A stretch of 64,000 nt of DNA from Xanthostigma xanthostigma (GCA_963575645.1 OY754475.1:16468509-16532508), one strand, 5' to 3'; counted from the first letter of the stretch, positions 1 through 13,506 are shown. Numbers and translations are program-made. Notes: generated from the sequence alone by a model not told the origin.

Positions 1-59
1 CAAAGAAAAAAACATCCTCGTGCAACTGGTAAGTTGAAGCCTTGAACAATTCCTCATAA

Positions 60-580
60 ATATGTTATAAAATCCTCCCTTTTTGTCAAATAAGGTTTCG
101 CATAAATACGAGCACTTGAAAATATTTTCAAAATTCACGAAATAAAAAAAATCCAATTCTGCTTACAGATCTGGCAACAAACCATCTTAAATAAAAACTT
201 TTCTTTTTGTTTTTTTTTTTGTCTAATTAGTTTTAACATAGATAGTGCCCGTACTACTGTATAAAATTATTTTATGAAAAAACTCATAAGGAAAAGTTCT
301 TTATCTCGACTGTGTGCCAACAGTACTTCAAGAAGATTATGACTTTTTTCGACATTTTTACATTTTCAAAAATTTTTTTTTAAGTGCCCGAACTACTCTA
401 AGAAATCACTTTACAAAATAACTTTATAAGCAAAAGTTTTTTTAGCTAAGCCTCGTGCTAACGGTACTTCAAAAATATTTTGTTTTTTTTACGAAATTTT
501 TAAACTTTCAAAATTTTTCTAAGTGCTCGTAACTACTGTAAAGTCTTAGGTATAGATTAGACTATGTATAAAACTTTCTA
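60..580 (+). repeat. Tandem copies of a ~140-bp satellite-like repeat
   Basis: Units restart at about 241, 382 and 521, each opening with a form of AAGTGCCCGTACTACTG and continuing with TTTTATAA, a TTCTTTATCT block and GTGCCAAC-type sequence. The period is about 140 bp. The same family recurs near 12.8-13.1, 17.15-17.29, 22.7-23.0, 23.56-23.8 and 43.88-44.43 kb. No coding content was seen. Confidence 0.7.
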
Positions 581-583
581 ATC

Positions 584-603
584 AATGGTCGCAACATAAA
601 AAG
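584..603 (+). promoter_or_regulatory. Conserved block upstream of the G1 start codon
   Basis: ATGGTCGCAACATAAAAAGG lies 48 bases before the start codon. Near-identical blocks precede G2 (8297), G3 (13469) and G5 (24233) by 38-48 bases. The conserved distance suggests a core promoter or 5'UTR element, but shared descent alone could also explain it. Confidence 0.45.
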
Positions 604-631
604 GCTTTTCCAAATTAAGAGAAAGAAAAAA

Positions 632-3600
632 ATGTCGATAATTGGATCCGATTTAAGCACAATATGCCGATTGTGCTTATCAAGTGGCGTTACACTCTCA
701 GATATATTTTATTTTTCATCGAAAATGAAGAATAGCTTGGCTAGTTTTATCATGAAGTGTGCTGCTGTGCAGGTAACTTCTATTTTTTGCAAAGTTTTTT
801 TGGCAATAGAGCGTTATTATTTGAAATAGCTTTAGAGTTTATGTTGTATTTCACAGAGAAATAAATGACTGTATGTCATATACGTGACTAGCCGTTACCG
901 GCGGCTTTGCACGCAATTGAGACGAAACACTGATGCATTTCCATTTATTTGGCATATGTTACTCCTTTCTCGACGTAATTCCAAAATTCTTGAAATGAAG
1001 CACTTGTTTATTTTTTGATAGGAGTAATCCTGCGCATTTTCGAATTGATACATCTATATTATATGATTTCTTCATGCAAGTTTTGAACCCCCTTTTAGGG
1101 GTTGAATTTTCAAAAATCCATTCTTAGCGGATGCCTACGTCATAATAACTATCTGTGTGCTAAATTTCAGCCCAATCCGTTCAGTGGTTTGAGCTGTGTG
1201 TTGATAGTCAGTCAGTCAGTTATGAGTCATGGTTTCCTTTTATATATATTATGTTACGACTAGAACCCGAAGTGCTGCTACACCTAGTTTTAGCCGTCTA
1301 GAACTAGGTGTAGCCACTTACTTTTGGTTAAATCTAGTATTAGCCGATTGTTTTCGAGTAAAACTAGGTCTAGCCGGTACCACTCCGGCTAGAACTAGGT
1401 CCAACCAAACCCTAGTGGCTGATACTAGGTCCAGCCGATATCATGCCGGCTAAAACTAGATCCAACCAAACCTATTACTAGGAGTAACCTATAAACCGGT
1501 TGGCTGCCCTGGGTGGAAGTTGTTCTACTAACTCTACCACATATTTTTTGTTTTTGGGATATTAAAAAAACACCGCATAATAAGAAACGTAGAGAAAATA
1601 AAATTCAACGAATTTATTTTAATAATTGACTTTTACTAAAGTAGGACTACAATTTTAACATAATAGGAACAATCAGCAACATTTTTTTTAACAACAGAAA
1701 ATAATTAATTGTATCTTTTATAACTTTAAAGAATATTATTATTATTATCAATCACACTTTTATAAGTCAACACAATTAGTTATGAACTTGTTTGCATGTA
1801 GTTTTATCCACCAGAGTTTGGTTGAATCTAGTTTTAGCCGGCATGATATCGGCTAGACATAGTATCAGCCACTAGGGTTTGGTTGAACCTAGTTCTAGCC
1901 GGAATGGTACCGGCTAGACCTAGTTTTACCCGAAAACAATCGGCTAATACTAGATTTAACCAAAAGTAAGTGGCTACACCTAGTTCTAGACGGCTAAAAC
2001 TAGGTGTAGCAGCACTTCGGGTTCTAGCCGTAACATCTACATATAATAAATATTAAATTATTAGTATTTTTGGACGTTACATAAATGTTCTCGATTGTCA
2101 GATTACCAGAGGCGATCAAATGCCGAATTACATCTGCCAATCGTGTCACACTAAACTAATGGAAATTCATCAGTTCCTGATGCAAATAGAACAATCTGAC
2201 AAAACACTGCGACGCTATCTTAAGCTATTATGCGTGCCTGACAAACCAATCAAAGCTGAATGTTCTGTTCAACCTTCTGAGGATAATTTAATCCTTTGCA
2301 CTAATGACGATAATGTGAAAAGAGAATCTTTAGAGCTCGATGATGTGTTGGACATGGATCCTGATTTGAATGAGACCGGAACTGGAAACTTAATTCAAGA
2401 ACATTGCAATAACGAAGAAATATATATTAAATCTGAAATCGATGTCGAACTGGGTGAATCAGAATGCGCAACGAACACAAATGACATTATTTCAACTAAC
2501 ATAGATGACAACGAATTCAGCTGTCAGGACTCAAAGATAGACATAGAAGAGACTAAAGTGGGCGAAGTTATGACAGTCAATTGGAAAGATAAAAAACCGG
2601 AATATTATCATGTAAAGAGCGAATTAATGGAAGAGATACCTTTAAATTCCAAAAACAATAACGAAAATATGGATGATAATTTATTAATTTTAATAAAATC
2701 AGTATGTGACAAGGAAAGCGCTTCATCTAACGTTGATGAAAATGAAATTAACTACGAAGATACGAAAATTAATATTGGCGACGCGTCGGAGAATTCATGT
2801 TTGCATTCTGCTAATCAGACTGAAAAGTTTAATAAACGCGAAGAAACAAACAAAAATAGTTCGATAATTCGTAAGAAGCATAAAAAAGCAAATAAACTGA
2901 AATCGTACCACTGCGACATATGCAAGATTTATCACTCTGACCGTTCTAGTTTCCATTATCATAAACGAACACATACTGGTGAAAAACCATATAAATGCAA
3001 CGTTTGTATTAAATGCTTTACAACAGCTGCAAAATTGACGAATCATCAACGGATACATACGGGTGAGAAACCTTATCAGTGTGACCTTTGCACTAAGTGT
3101 TTCTCCGATTCATCCAATTTAAAGAAACACAAACTTACGCATACCGGCGAGAAACCTTATAAGTGTGACCATTGCACTCAGCGTTTCTCGCGATCATCCA
3201 TTTTAAATAGTCACAAACTTACACATACCGGCGAGAAGTCTTATCAGTGTGACCAATGTAATAAGTGTTTCTCTCATTCTTCCCAATTAAATATACACAA
3301 GCTTAAACATACAGGCGAGAAACCGTATCAGTGTGACCTGTGTACAAAGTGTTTCTCACAGTCATCCAGTTTATATAGACACAAGCTTAAACATACTGGC
3401 AAGAAACCTTATCAGTGTGACCTTTGTAATAAGTGTTTCACTTACTCATCCAGTTTAAATACACACAAGCGTATACATACAGGTGAGAAACCTTATCAGT
3501 GTGACTTTTGTAATAAATGTTTTTCTCATTCATCCCAATTAAATATACACAAGCTCAAACACATCGGCGAGAAACCTTACCAGTGTGACCTTTGTAATAA

Positions 3601-4045
3601 ATGTTTTTTTCATTCATCCCAATTAAATATTCATAAGGTTAAACATACCGGTGAGAAACCGTATCAGTGTGATCTTTGTAATAAGTGTTTTCTTAGCTCA
3701 TCCAATTTAAAGAAACACAAACTTATGCATACCGGCGAGAAACCTTATCAGTGTGACTTTTGTAATAAGCGGTTCTCTCAGTCATCCAGTTTAAATAGAC
3801 ACAAGCTTAAACATACCGGCGAGAAACCTTATCAGTGTGACTTCTGTAATAAGTGTTTCTCTTACTCATCCAATTTAAATACTCACAAGCGTATACATAC
3901 AGGTGAGAAACCTTATCAGTGTGATCTTTGTACTAAGTGTTTTTACCACTCAATCCAATTAAAAAGGCACAAGCTTAAACATACTGCGGGAAACCTTGTC
4001 AGTGTGTCGTTTGTACCAAGTGTTTCTTCCGCTCAACTTAATTAA
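632..4045 (+). CDS. G1: ZAD-C2H2 zinc-finger protein, two exons
   Basis: Exons are 632..772 and 2102..4045, giving 694 residues. Exon 1 ends CAG|GTAAC and exon 2 follows TTGTCAG; the junction is phase 0. The ZAD uses C12/C15 (motif CRLC) and C59/C62 (CQSC), followed by a basic helix and an acidic linker of roughly 200 residues. Thirteen C2H2 fingers with TGEKPYQC linkers follow. A fourteenth is lost: a one-base deletion near 3985 (ACTGCGGG where paralogues have ACTGGCGAG) shifts the frame, and the protein ends in about 20 unrelated residues. By family, it is a nuclear DNA-binding protein that dimerises through the ZAD. The intron contains an inverted-repeat element at 1249-2037. Targets are unknown. 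Confidence 0.85.
1249..2037. mobile_element. Foldback-like DNA element in G1 intron 1
   Basis: Terminal inverted repeats of about 225 bp (1251-1475 and about 1815-2036) begin ATGTTACG(A/G)CTAGAACC and contain many short GGCTAAAACTAGGT-like subrepeats. Flanks are TATATATA (1241-1248) and TACATATA (2038-2045), an 8-bp duplication with one mismatch. The homologous G5 intron near 25000-25020 has the uninterrupted site. No transposase frame is visible, so the element looks non-autonomous. Confidence 0.75.
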
Positions 4046-4625
4046 TTCAACATGTCATACATAAGATGATAATAATAATTAATTAGTGTATTACTAATGA
4101 CTAACAGTTTGAAAGGTATACACGTCTAATATAAGGTAATCAGTAGTTTTTCGTAATTTGCCGTGTGACCTGAAACACAGTGTGATGTCACTAGTACGTA
4201 AACAGTATTTTGATCCGATATAATCAGTGTACAAGTGACTAGAAAATTCGGGGGACCCACCGTATTTAAAAATCCAGTCTAATTCCGGATGCCTCCAATC
4301 GCAAACTCAACATCTGCTGCACCCAAGTTGGCTATGATTCCAAAGAGAAATCGAAGAGTTTGAAATGAAATGATTTTTTTATTCCAGAACATGAATAGCA
4401 TATTTTAGTTTGGTTAGATCTTATTTATTTTTTTATTTTGGAAAAAGTCATAGTAAATTTTGTTTTTTTCGTAACAATTTATACCCAAGACTAAAAGTAT
4501 ATGTAATGTTTGTCGTTAAATATTATTAATATGAAAATAATTTGTATATAATTTACATTCCGTCCTTTAGAAGCCATAGTGAAATTAAATTTTGTTTTGT
4601 AAAAGATTGTTTAAAAATGTAGGTA
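4046..4625. other. AT-rich intergenic stretch 3' of G1
   Basis: Apart from the broken finger remnant at its start, I see no open frame, RNA or clear repeat here. It runs into a degenerate LINE at about 4630. Confidence 0.4.
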
Positions 4626-4750
4626 TATAAGGCAAAGGTGTACCCCAGGGTTCGTTATTAGGACCATTGCTTATCATAATTTATATAATTAATGATCTAC
4701 CGAGTAAAATTCACGAGCCAATTTCCCTTTTTTCCGATGATAGATCTATT

Positions 4751-5597
4751 ATACAGATTGTATCAAATCAAAACGGTCCATAGAACATTCTGTGTGTAAG
4801 ACAGAGACGATATTATATAAAGCACTAAAGCAGTATGTAAGAATGAGATAAATGATCGCTAATAGTTACTGTGGTTATACAATCTGATAGTATCGTCTTT
4901 GTTTTCTACAGTAAAAACCTCAATTTTATCAAATGTCATAAACACTAGTGAAATTATTGATAAAATGGCTATTTATACTGTCCGGGAAAAAATCCAAATA
5001 ATTAAATGGTTTCAACAAGATGGTTGTCCAGCTCATAACTCCCCATTGGTGCAAGAATATCTAAACGATACAAATTCCTAATCATTTGGTAAGTGGTCGT
5101 GGAACCATTCTTTGGCCCGCCAGGTCTCCAGATTTGATTCCATTAGATTTTTTATGGGGATTTGTAAAATCCAAAATTTATGGCTTTCAAGAAAATAGAG
5201 CTAATAACGAATTGAAAATACAGATTTCCAATGCATGTCAGTCCGTTGACCATGAGATGTCAGCCAATGTGAGGGAAAATATTTATAATCAATTAGGATA
5301 TTGTTTGGCAGAACGTGGAGGTCTTTTTGAACATTTAATAAATTAACTATTAAAAGTATTGTTAAAACTTTTGTACCAGATATAAATAATAATACGAATT
5401 AATATTACAGTTTAGTTGTTTTAATTGACAAATTGGTAAAAAGATTTACAGTGTACATAATTATTTATTTACGTAATCACAGTAACTATTAGCGATAATT
5501 TATCTCATTCTTACTTACTGCGTTAGTGCTTTATATATCGTCTCTGTCTTACACACAGAATGTTCTATGGACCGTTTTGATTTGATACAATCTGTAT
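4751..5597 (+). mobile_element. Mariner-type element with long inverted repeats and decayed transposase
   Basis: Inverted repeats of about 125 bp (4751-4877 and 5472-5597) start ATACAGATTGTATC and run to TAATAGTTACTGTG. Inside, the C-terminal half of a DDE transposase is readable: WFQQDGCPAHNS (second catalytic Asp) near 5010-5040, then WPARSPDLIPLDF near 5115-5150 (third catalytic position) and a GLFEHLI tail. A frameshift near 5080 splits the frame, and the N-terminal half is missing. It is inserted in the LINE fragment around it. Confidence 0.8.
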
Positions 5598-6066
5598 ATT
5601 ATGTCCATCAAAGTTTCACCTACCTTCAGAATAATATTACATGTATAAAAAAATGCAAAACTGGTTTTAAGCAAATACTCTATGCTTAAACCTAGGAAAA
5701 ACGCAAGCTATTAAATTTGGAGAGTATGGTAGCAACCATGAGTCATTAAAACTTGATGAAATAAATTACATCAAACTTCAACAAGATGTCACTTTCTTGG
5801 GCATAAAACTTGATAAAAATCTCAAATGGAAACAACACATAAAATATATCACGTCTAAAATATCTAAATCTCTTTATATAGGTATTAAGAGTTTTAAGAG
5901 ACGTAATGCCAATTGAGGTAATACTAAATGTATACTTGGCATATTGAATCTCTCATGAGATTCGGTGTTATTTTCTGGGCGGCATCGTTAAATGCAAATG
6001 ATTTATTTAAAATACAAAAACGATGCATAAGAATATATATTAGATATCGTGTCCATCGAGATAATT

Positions 6067-6154
6067 ATAAATAAGAAATCGCAGGATTGTGGACAAATAT
6101 TAGATTTATTAATAAATCTAATATTTGTCCACAATCCTGCGATTTCTTATTTAT
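6067..6154. repeat. 88-bp perfect palindrome
   Basis: The strand reads ATAAATAAGAAATCGCAGG and so on to a dyad centre TTTATT|AATAAA at 6110/6111, then mirrors exactly back to CTTATTTAT. There is no loop. It lies within the degenerate LINE C-terminal region and separates two similar GATGCATAAGAAT copies. Confidence 0.9.
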
Positions 6155-6598
6155 GATGCATAAGAATCATTTGTAAAGTAGGCTACCGTGACAGCTGTAA
6201 GAAGTTATTTAAATCTGTCAAAATATTGAATGTGCGCTCTTTGCTAAACAAAATCCGGATTTGTTATACAGTCGGTTGAGCATATGCACAACTCGAGAAG
6301 AAAGAGAAGTGGAAACAACAGCACTACAGTCTAACTGTAGTTCAGAAAGGATAAATAAATTCTATAATTAAAATCTACAATAAAATTCCGTCTGAAATTA
6401 AAAATTACCGCTGCATAAATTCAAAAAGAAACTAAGATACTAATTGTGTGATTAGTATAACTGTAATATTAATGTTTTTTTACGATTTTTTGTGATAGTT
6501 ATGACAATTTTCCATGTACAATATTGTACAAAGGAGAAAATAAATATTCTATTTTATTTTGAGGCTAAAACAAACGTTTTATCTCTAAAATGTTTATA

Positions 6599-7350
6599 TC
6601 TATACTAATATATTATAAAGCTGAAGAGTTTGTTTGGTTGGTTGAACGCGCTAATCTCAGGAACTACTAGTTCAAATTGAAATTTTTTTTTGTTGGATAG
6701 CCCATTTATTGAGGAAGGCTATAAGCTATATAATATCACGCTAGAACCAATAGGAGCGGAGCATCAATGAAAAGTGTTGCAAGATGTATCTCAAAAATAA
6801 GCTTATATTCAGGTGAAATGCCCTAATATACCAATATTAGCATTGCACGTTTACAAGCCCGGCTGGCTCAGTCCGTGGGGCATGCATCTGTTAATATCAG
6901 GGTCGTGGGTTCGAGCCCCACGTTGGGCGAAAATGTTTTTAATTTTTTTTTTTTTTTATTTTCTACATTACTTTATTCTAAGGCTTACATTTAAATTTAT
7001 TTTAATTTTATTTACGACTATTTAAAATTAAATAAATCTAATTAATAGCTCATTTGAAAACTGTTATAACTATAGGTACCTACCTATATAAAAATTATTT
7101 TCCTTCAGAGTTTTCAATTAAATATTTATTATATTTTATTAATTACAGTAATTATTGATAAGAAATGTATTACTTAAAAAAACTAAAAATACTGCTTTTT
7201 ATCGACATAAACTTTTGAACGGTAATTCCGATCATCATGAAATTTGGACACAACACTCATTTCGGTAAACTAAGATGAATGTGCGTACTCATGTCCCTCC
7301 CTTCCCCATTCGTTCTTTTGCACCCAGGTGAAACCGGGCGGGACCGCTAG
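6599..7350 (+). mobile_element. Non-autonomous Helitron
   Basis: The element begins TCTATACTAATA after an A. It ends with a GCGGGACCGC hairpin followed by CTAG before a T, which matches the Helitron rules of 5' TC, 3' hairpin plus CTRR, and insertion between A and T. Internal phrases such as GAACGCGCTAATCTCAGGAAC are typical of this repeat family in insects. No helicase frame is present. It carries a tRNA-Lys-like sequence at 6857. Confidence 0.75.
6857..6929 (+). tRNA. tRNA-Lys-derived sequence, probably a pseudogene
   Basis: A 7-bp acceptor stem (GCCCGGC with GTTGGGC), an A-box-like GGCTCAGTCCGTGG and an intact T arm (GGGTTCGAGCCCC) match insect tRNA-Lys(CTT). The anticodon loop reads CTGTTAA, so the anticodon would be GTT, and three of five anticodon-stem pairs are broken. 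A poly-T run follows at about 6938-6957. It is probably a captured or SINE-derived copy rather than a working gene. Confidence 0.6.
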
Positions 7351-8030
7351 TAATTAATAAATAACGTAAGTTACTCGGCTCGAGTCTTGTGTAATGTGTT
7401 TTCTGATATTATATAATTTTAAGTTAAAGACTTTTTGTTGACGTAATCCACTAATTTTCAGATAATTTACTGAGTGATGTTCTTGCGAACCTTATTTATG
7501 TGCCAAATCTAAATAAAGAAATCGTTTGTGAAATTTAAATTAAGCGCGTATCAAAATATTCGCTTATAGTATTAAAAACACAAATTAAAACTTGTTATCA
7601 AAATTAGTAAACTACCAAAAGTTAAAAAAAAAAACATCCTCGATAGCTAAAGTGGGTACGGCCAAGATAAAAAAAAAAATGGCCACCTCCCACGAAACGT
7701 GCAACTGGTAAGTTGAAGCGTTCGAGAGTGAATGTGCGTAGGCGTTGTTGGACACAGTACTTTTTGACAGCAGTAAGAAGAATGAACGTATGTGAGGCAA
7801 GTAACAACACTAAGTTTTGCATTCTTGAAAAACTGAATGGAACCTACTAAATTTTGTAAAATATATTAAATAAAAGTATATATTATAAAGCTTAATTTTA
7901 AGCAAAGGTTGTATTTAGAAATTTGGAAATACCCAGTCGTAGGCTAGTTGTAAAGTAATTTGAATTTGGAAATTTCCGGGCATGGCAATACACAAATAAC
8001 AATTATTTGCTACTATTTGCTCATACCGAA
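7351..8030. other. Intergenic AT-rich DNA upstream of G2
   Basis: No gene is seen. The stretch 7620-7730 (ACATCCTCG, then TGCAACTGGTAAGTTGAAGC) repeats the first 60 bases of the window, so the G1 and G2 upstream regions descend from one duplicated unit. Confidence 0.4.
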
Positions 8031-8039
8031 TTTTGGTAT

Positions 8040-8260
8040 CAGCAAAGAAAATATCTTAAGCAAATATTTGCTCAGTGGTGGAGCCACTAGCAAAACACAA
8101 CATTACACGAAGCAAATATTTTCTTCATTTTTTGTTTAGCAAACACGACAGCAAATATTTTTCAACAAATAATTAAAGCAAATAATTCATTATTACACGG
8201 GCAAGTAAATATTTGCGTTAATTTTAAGCAAATATTTGCTTCGTGTAACGCAGGCATTAA
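8040..8260. repeat. Cluster of AGCAAATATTTGCT-like palindromes upstream of G2
   Basis: Several full or partial GCAAATATTTGC units sit in about 220 bp. The outer pair forms an inverted repeat, TTACACGAAGCAAATAT against ATATTTGCTTCGTGTAA. The same arrangement precedes G3 (13200-13430). It could be a small hairpin MITE carried by the duplication, or a regulatory cluster. Confidence 0.55.
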
Positions 8261-8296
8261 CGTTAAGGAACTATTAATTGTATAACTTTGTAACCT

Positions 8297-8314
8297 ATGG
8301 TCGCAACATTAAAA
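8297..8314 (+). promoter_or_regulatory. Conserved block upstream of the G2 start codon
   Basis: ATGGTCGCAACATTAAAA lies 38 bases before the start codon and is the counterpart of the blocks at 584, 13469 and 24233. Confidence 0.4.
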
Positions 8315-8334
8315 TATTATAGCAAATTAACATT

Positions 8335-10493
<2,159 letters not shown>

Positions 10494-10569
10494 AACCTTT
10501 CCACTCTAGCGTAAATAATAAATGCTTGGAAAATATTTACCTTAAAAATTCACTGTTTACTGATTTTTT

Positions 10570-10852
10570 TCTTTTATATACACACAAAACCTAGCTGGAC
10601 GGCAAATTTCAACTTTCTAGGTCATCTGGAAGTGAGTAAGGTTGTGATCTATATGTCAGTGAGTCAGTCAGTGATAAAAATGCCGATTTTAAGACGTTAG
10701 TATCTCAATAACCGTTTGAGCTGTATTTATGATATTTGGGGTTCTAGTTATTCTAATGGGTTTTAATAAATAAACCAAATTTCATGCGTTTATGTTAAAT
10801 ACATTTTGAGTTATTAAGGGGTCAAAAGCGGCTCTAAATGGTTCATGTAATA
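10570..10852. repeat. Dispersed repeat with GTCAGTGAGTCAGTCAG tract
   Basis: Phrases such as AACCGTTTGAGCTGTATTTATG and the GTCAGT tract resemble widespread insect interspersed repeats. Related sequence lies in the G1 and G5 introns (about 1150-1225 and 24910-24985). No coding content. Confidence 0.45.
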
Positions 10853-11088
10853 CAGGCCTGGGAAAATGGCGGCCCGTGTGCAATTTTGTCCGGACCGCGA
10901 AGCATTTTAGAAAAATAGTAAAATGCGGAAATAGAATGTGAGGACCTTTTTTTTTTGCTCTCCAAATGCGGAAATAGAATGTCAGGACCTTTTTTTGGCC
11001 CGCGGCGAAATTTTCATCAGTCATAGGGCTCGCGGTCAAATTTTCATCACCTATGTGGCCCGCCGATCAAAAGATTTACCCGCTCCTG
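10853..11088. mobile_element. hAT-like MITE
   Basis: It starts CAGGCCTGGGAAAATGGCGG and ends CCCGCTCCTG, with GGCCCGC-type blocks near both ends. Flanking ATGTAATA (10845-10852) and GTCTAATA (11089-11096) match at six of eight positions, which fits a decayed 8-bp hAT target duplication. No transposase is present. Confidence 0.55.
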
Positions 11089-12770
11089 GTCTAATATAAC
11101 ACACGGTTTCTGTTTCCTTTTTCTTTGTTGAACGTGGCTTGACACGCTGCCGCGTGTCTAGATTTCTGATATCGCGTGAGGTGACGTAGGTAATGGCTAG
11201 TATTAAATATGATATTATTTTCTATTCATTGCCATGGTTACCTATACATAATAAATAATAATATGTTCACGTCATGTAAAAATTAATCAAAGCATGCTTA
11301 ACTAGTTTATTTCTGACAGATCTACAAAACAAAAGAATTATTTTTTTTTAATTTTCAAAATATTTCCGAAAATATAAAGTTTAGAAAAAAACATTACGAA
11401 ATTTTCTTGGAAAAACAAATAGCATTATAAGTCTTTATGAAAAGTATGCCATTATTATATATAAAACAACAACACTGTTATAGCAAATATCTCTTCTGCG
11501 CATGCGCCGATTTACAATAGGGTTCTTCATATTGCATATCAAACATCCTCACAAAATTTGTTTACATTCCGTTCATCCGTTTGATCTGTATCGTGCTCAC
11601 AGACTAACGGTCGCCCAGAGTATTTCCAAAAATGTTTTTTGGATTTGAGGGACCTCAAAACGAAAAAAATATTGTAAAATTTTTGATAAGTGAATTTTGA
11701 CCTAAACTAGTACCATTCCTCACTAATGGGTTGGATTGGTAAAAGTAGTGTATCGGTAATATTTACAGAGGAATACACATCTATTCAACGGTAATCTGCA
11801 ATTTTTCGAAATTTGTCACTAATAAGTAAACAGTTTTTTTTTATCCGGAGTAATCAGTGTACAATTATTTCAAATAGATGATATTGTAACACGCTCCCAA
11901 TCCCTAATTGCTACGCTACTGGCAAACAACAATAGGACACAGAACTGCGTGGAACAATGCGCGCAGGTAGAATGTTTTTGTAGTATCAGGTAGCCAAATC
12001 CCGACCTTCCTGAAGAATGCGATGCAGGTGAAAAAGGGTTCTCGAACATTCGAGAAGAAAAAAGCCGGCAGAATTGCGTAAAAAGAATATCAACGCAAGT
12101 GGATTTGTTCCAGACATAAATCCATTGAGTTCACATATAAATGTCATAGAGCGCTTAGAAAATAAATCTTGTATATATTTCTGTCTACATAGTGACTTTG
12201 TATTAATTTATTACTTAGAATTTAATTGTTTTGTTTGTTAAATTATTTTTATTTCATTATATAAGAGAAGTACTTTTAGTTTGTTTGTTTATTCGTTTTG
12301 TTAACGTTTTATTTTTGTAAATAAAAATTTTCCACCACATTGAAAAACAGTTTTGTTACATATATTATGAGCAGGCTCTGAAAGAACAGTGTATATTAGA
12401 TACGTCAAAATAATTACGGTTCACTTAAAACCACCAATTTAAACAGTAAATTATTTGATTTGAAATGAAAAAAGAGGAATAAATTTTCAGTGAGTAGTTT
12501 TAAGTAATGTTTCAGGTTTTTTTATAGTGTTTTGCACATTAAGTTCAATAGTATTAGTTCAGTCAAAAGAATATTCTGTTTTTGCCTATAATTATAAAGT
12601 AGTAGCTTCATACATAATTAAGAAACATGACCTCATTTTTGCCGAGAGGCGGGAATATTCAAATCTGTAAGGGGTCACAAAGTATCCAGAAAGCAGTCAT
12701 TTGGAAATAACTGGAGAACGGTTAGCTGTAGTACAAATCAGTTCATATTATTAAATAATTTAAATTCTAC
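11089..12770. other. Repeat-rich intergenic region between G2 and G3
   Basis: The only recognisable part is 11395-11740: a dispersed repeat with GGGTTCTTCATATTGCATATC and CCGTTCATCCGTTTGATCTG, also found at 17030, 22510 and 51690. The rest shows no supported gene. Confidence 0.45.
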
Positions 12771-12779
12771 TTACAGATC

Positions 12780-13130
12780 TGGCAGCAAGCCATTATAAAA
12801 TCCTTCCTTTTTTGTTTCTTTTCTGTCAAATAAGTTTCCGCATAAATATCAGCACTTGAAAATATTTTCAAAATTCACATAATAAAAAATATCCAATTCT
12901 GCTTACAGATCTGACAACTAGCCATCTTAAATGAAAACTTTTCTTTTTATTTTTTTTTTGTCTAATAAGTTTTAACATAATATACAATGCTCGTACTATT
13001 GTATAAAATCATTTTATAAAAAATCTCACAAGGAAAACTTATTTATCTCGACCGCGAACCAACGGTACTTCAAAAAGATTTTGTTTTTTTCGAAATTTTT
13101 AAAATTACAAAATGTTTTTAAGTGCTCCTG
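12780..13130 (+). repeat. Copies of the ~140-bp satellite-like repeat upstream of G3
   Basis: This corresponds to window bases 20-540: the AATTCTGCTTACAGATCTG phrase, then GCTCGTACTATTGTATAAAA and the ACCAACGGTACTTCAAAAAG block. Confidence 0.6.
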
Positions 13131-13199
13131 TAAGATGTTTATGTTTATACTTCACTTAATTATTATTTAATTTTAAGCAAAGGTTGTATTTAGAAATTT

Positions 13200-13430
13200 G
13201 GAAATTTCCGGGCATAGCAATACACAAATAATAATTATTTTACCTAAGCAAATAAGTTCAGTGGTGGAGCCACTAGCAAAACAACAATACACGAAGCAAA
13301 TATTTGCATCATTTTTTGTTTAGCAAACACGACAGCAAATAATTGATGCAAATATTTCATTATTACACGGGCAAGCAAATATTTGCATTAATTTTAAGCA
13401 AAATATTTGCTTCGTGTAACGCAGGCATTA
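13200..13430. repeat. GCAAATATTTGC palindrome cluster upstream of G3
   Basis: Counterpart of 8040-8260. Outer arms are ACACGAAGCAAATATTTGC and ATATTTGCTTCGTGTAA, with shorter half-units between them. Confidence 0.5.
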
Positions 13431-13506
13431 ACGTTAAGGAGCTAGGTATATGTATAACTTTGTAACCTATGGTCGCAACATTAAAAGATTTTAACAAATT
13501 AACATT

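Larger units (their letters stand above)
4630..6440 (+). pseudogene. Degenerate LINE reverse transcriptase fragment (interrupted)
   Basis: Translation in shifting plus-strand frames shows a GVPQGS-like motif near 4636 and a decayed catalytic box (FSDD in place of YADD) near 4730. A FLGI-K-DKNLKWK-H motif follows near 5795-5835, and later GVIFWAASLNAN, RDSCKKLF and a C-terminal tail typical of Jockey/CR1-like ORF2 proteins. The order is correct, but stops and frameshifts are frequent. A mariner-type element (4751-5597) interrupts it between the reverse transcriptase box and the thumb region, and an 88-bp palindrome lies at 6067. Confidence 0.75.

Noticed and set aside
1229-1453. Short frame in the G1 intron
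   Set aside because: It lies within the inverted repeat of the 1249-2037 element and reflects its subrepeats.
6857-6929. Functional tRNA gene
   Set aside because: The anticodon stem is broken and the anticodon differs from the body identity; a derived copy is more likely.
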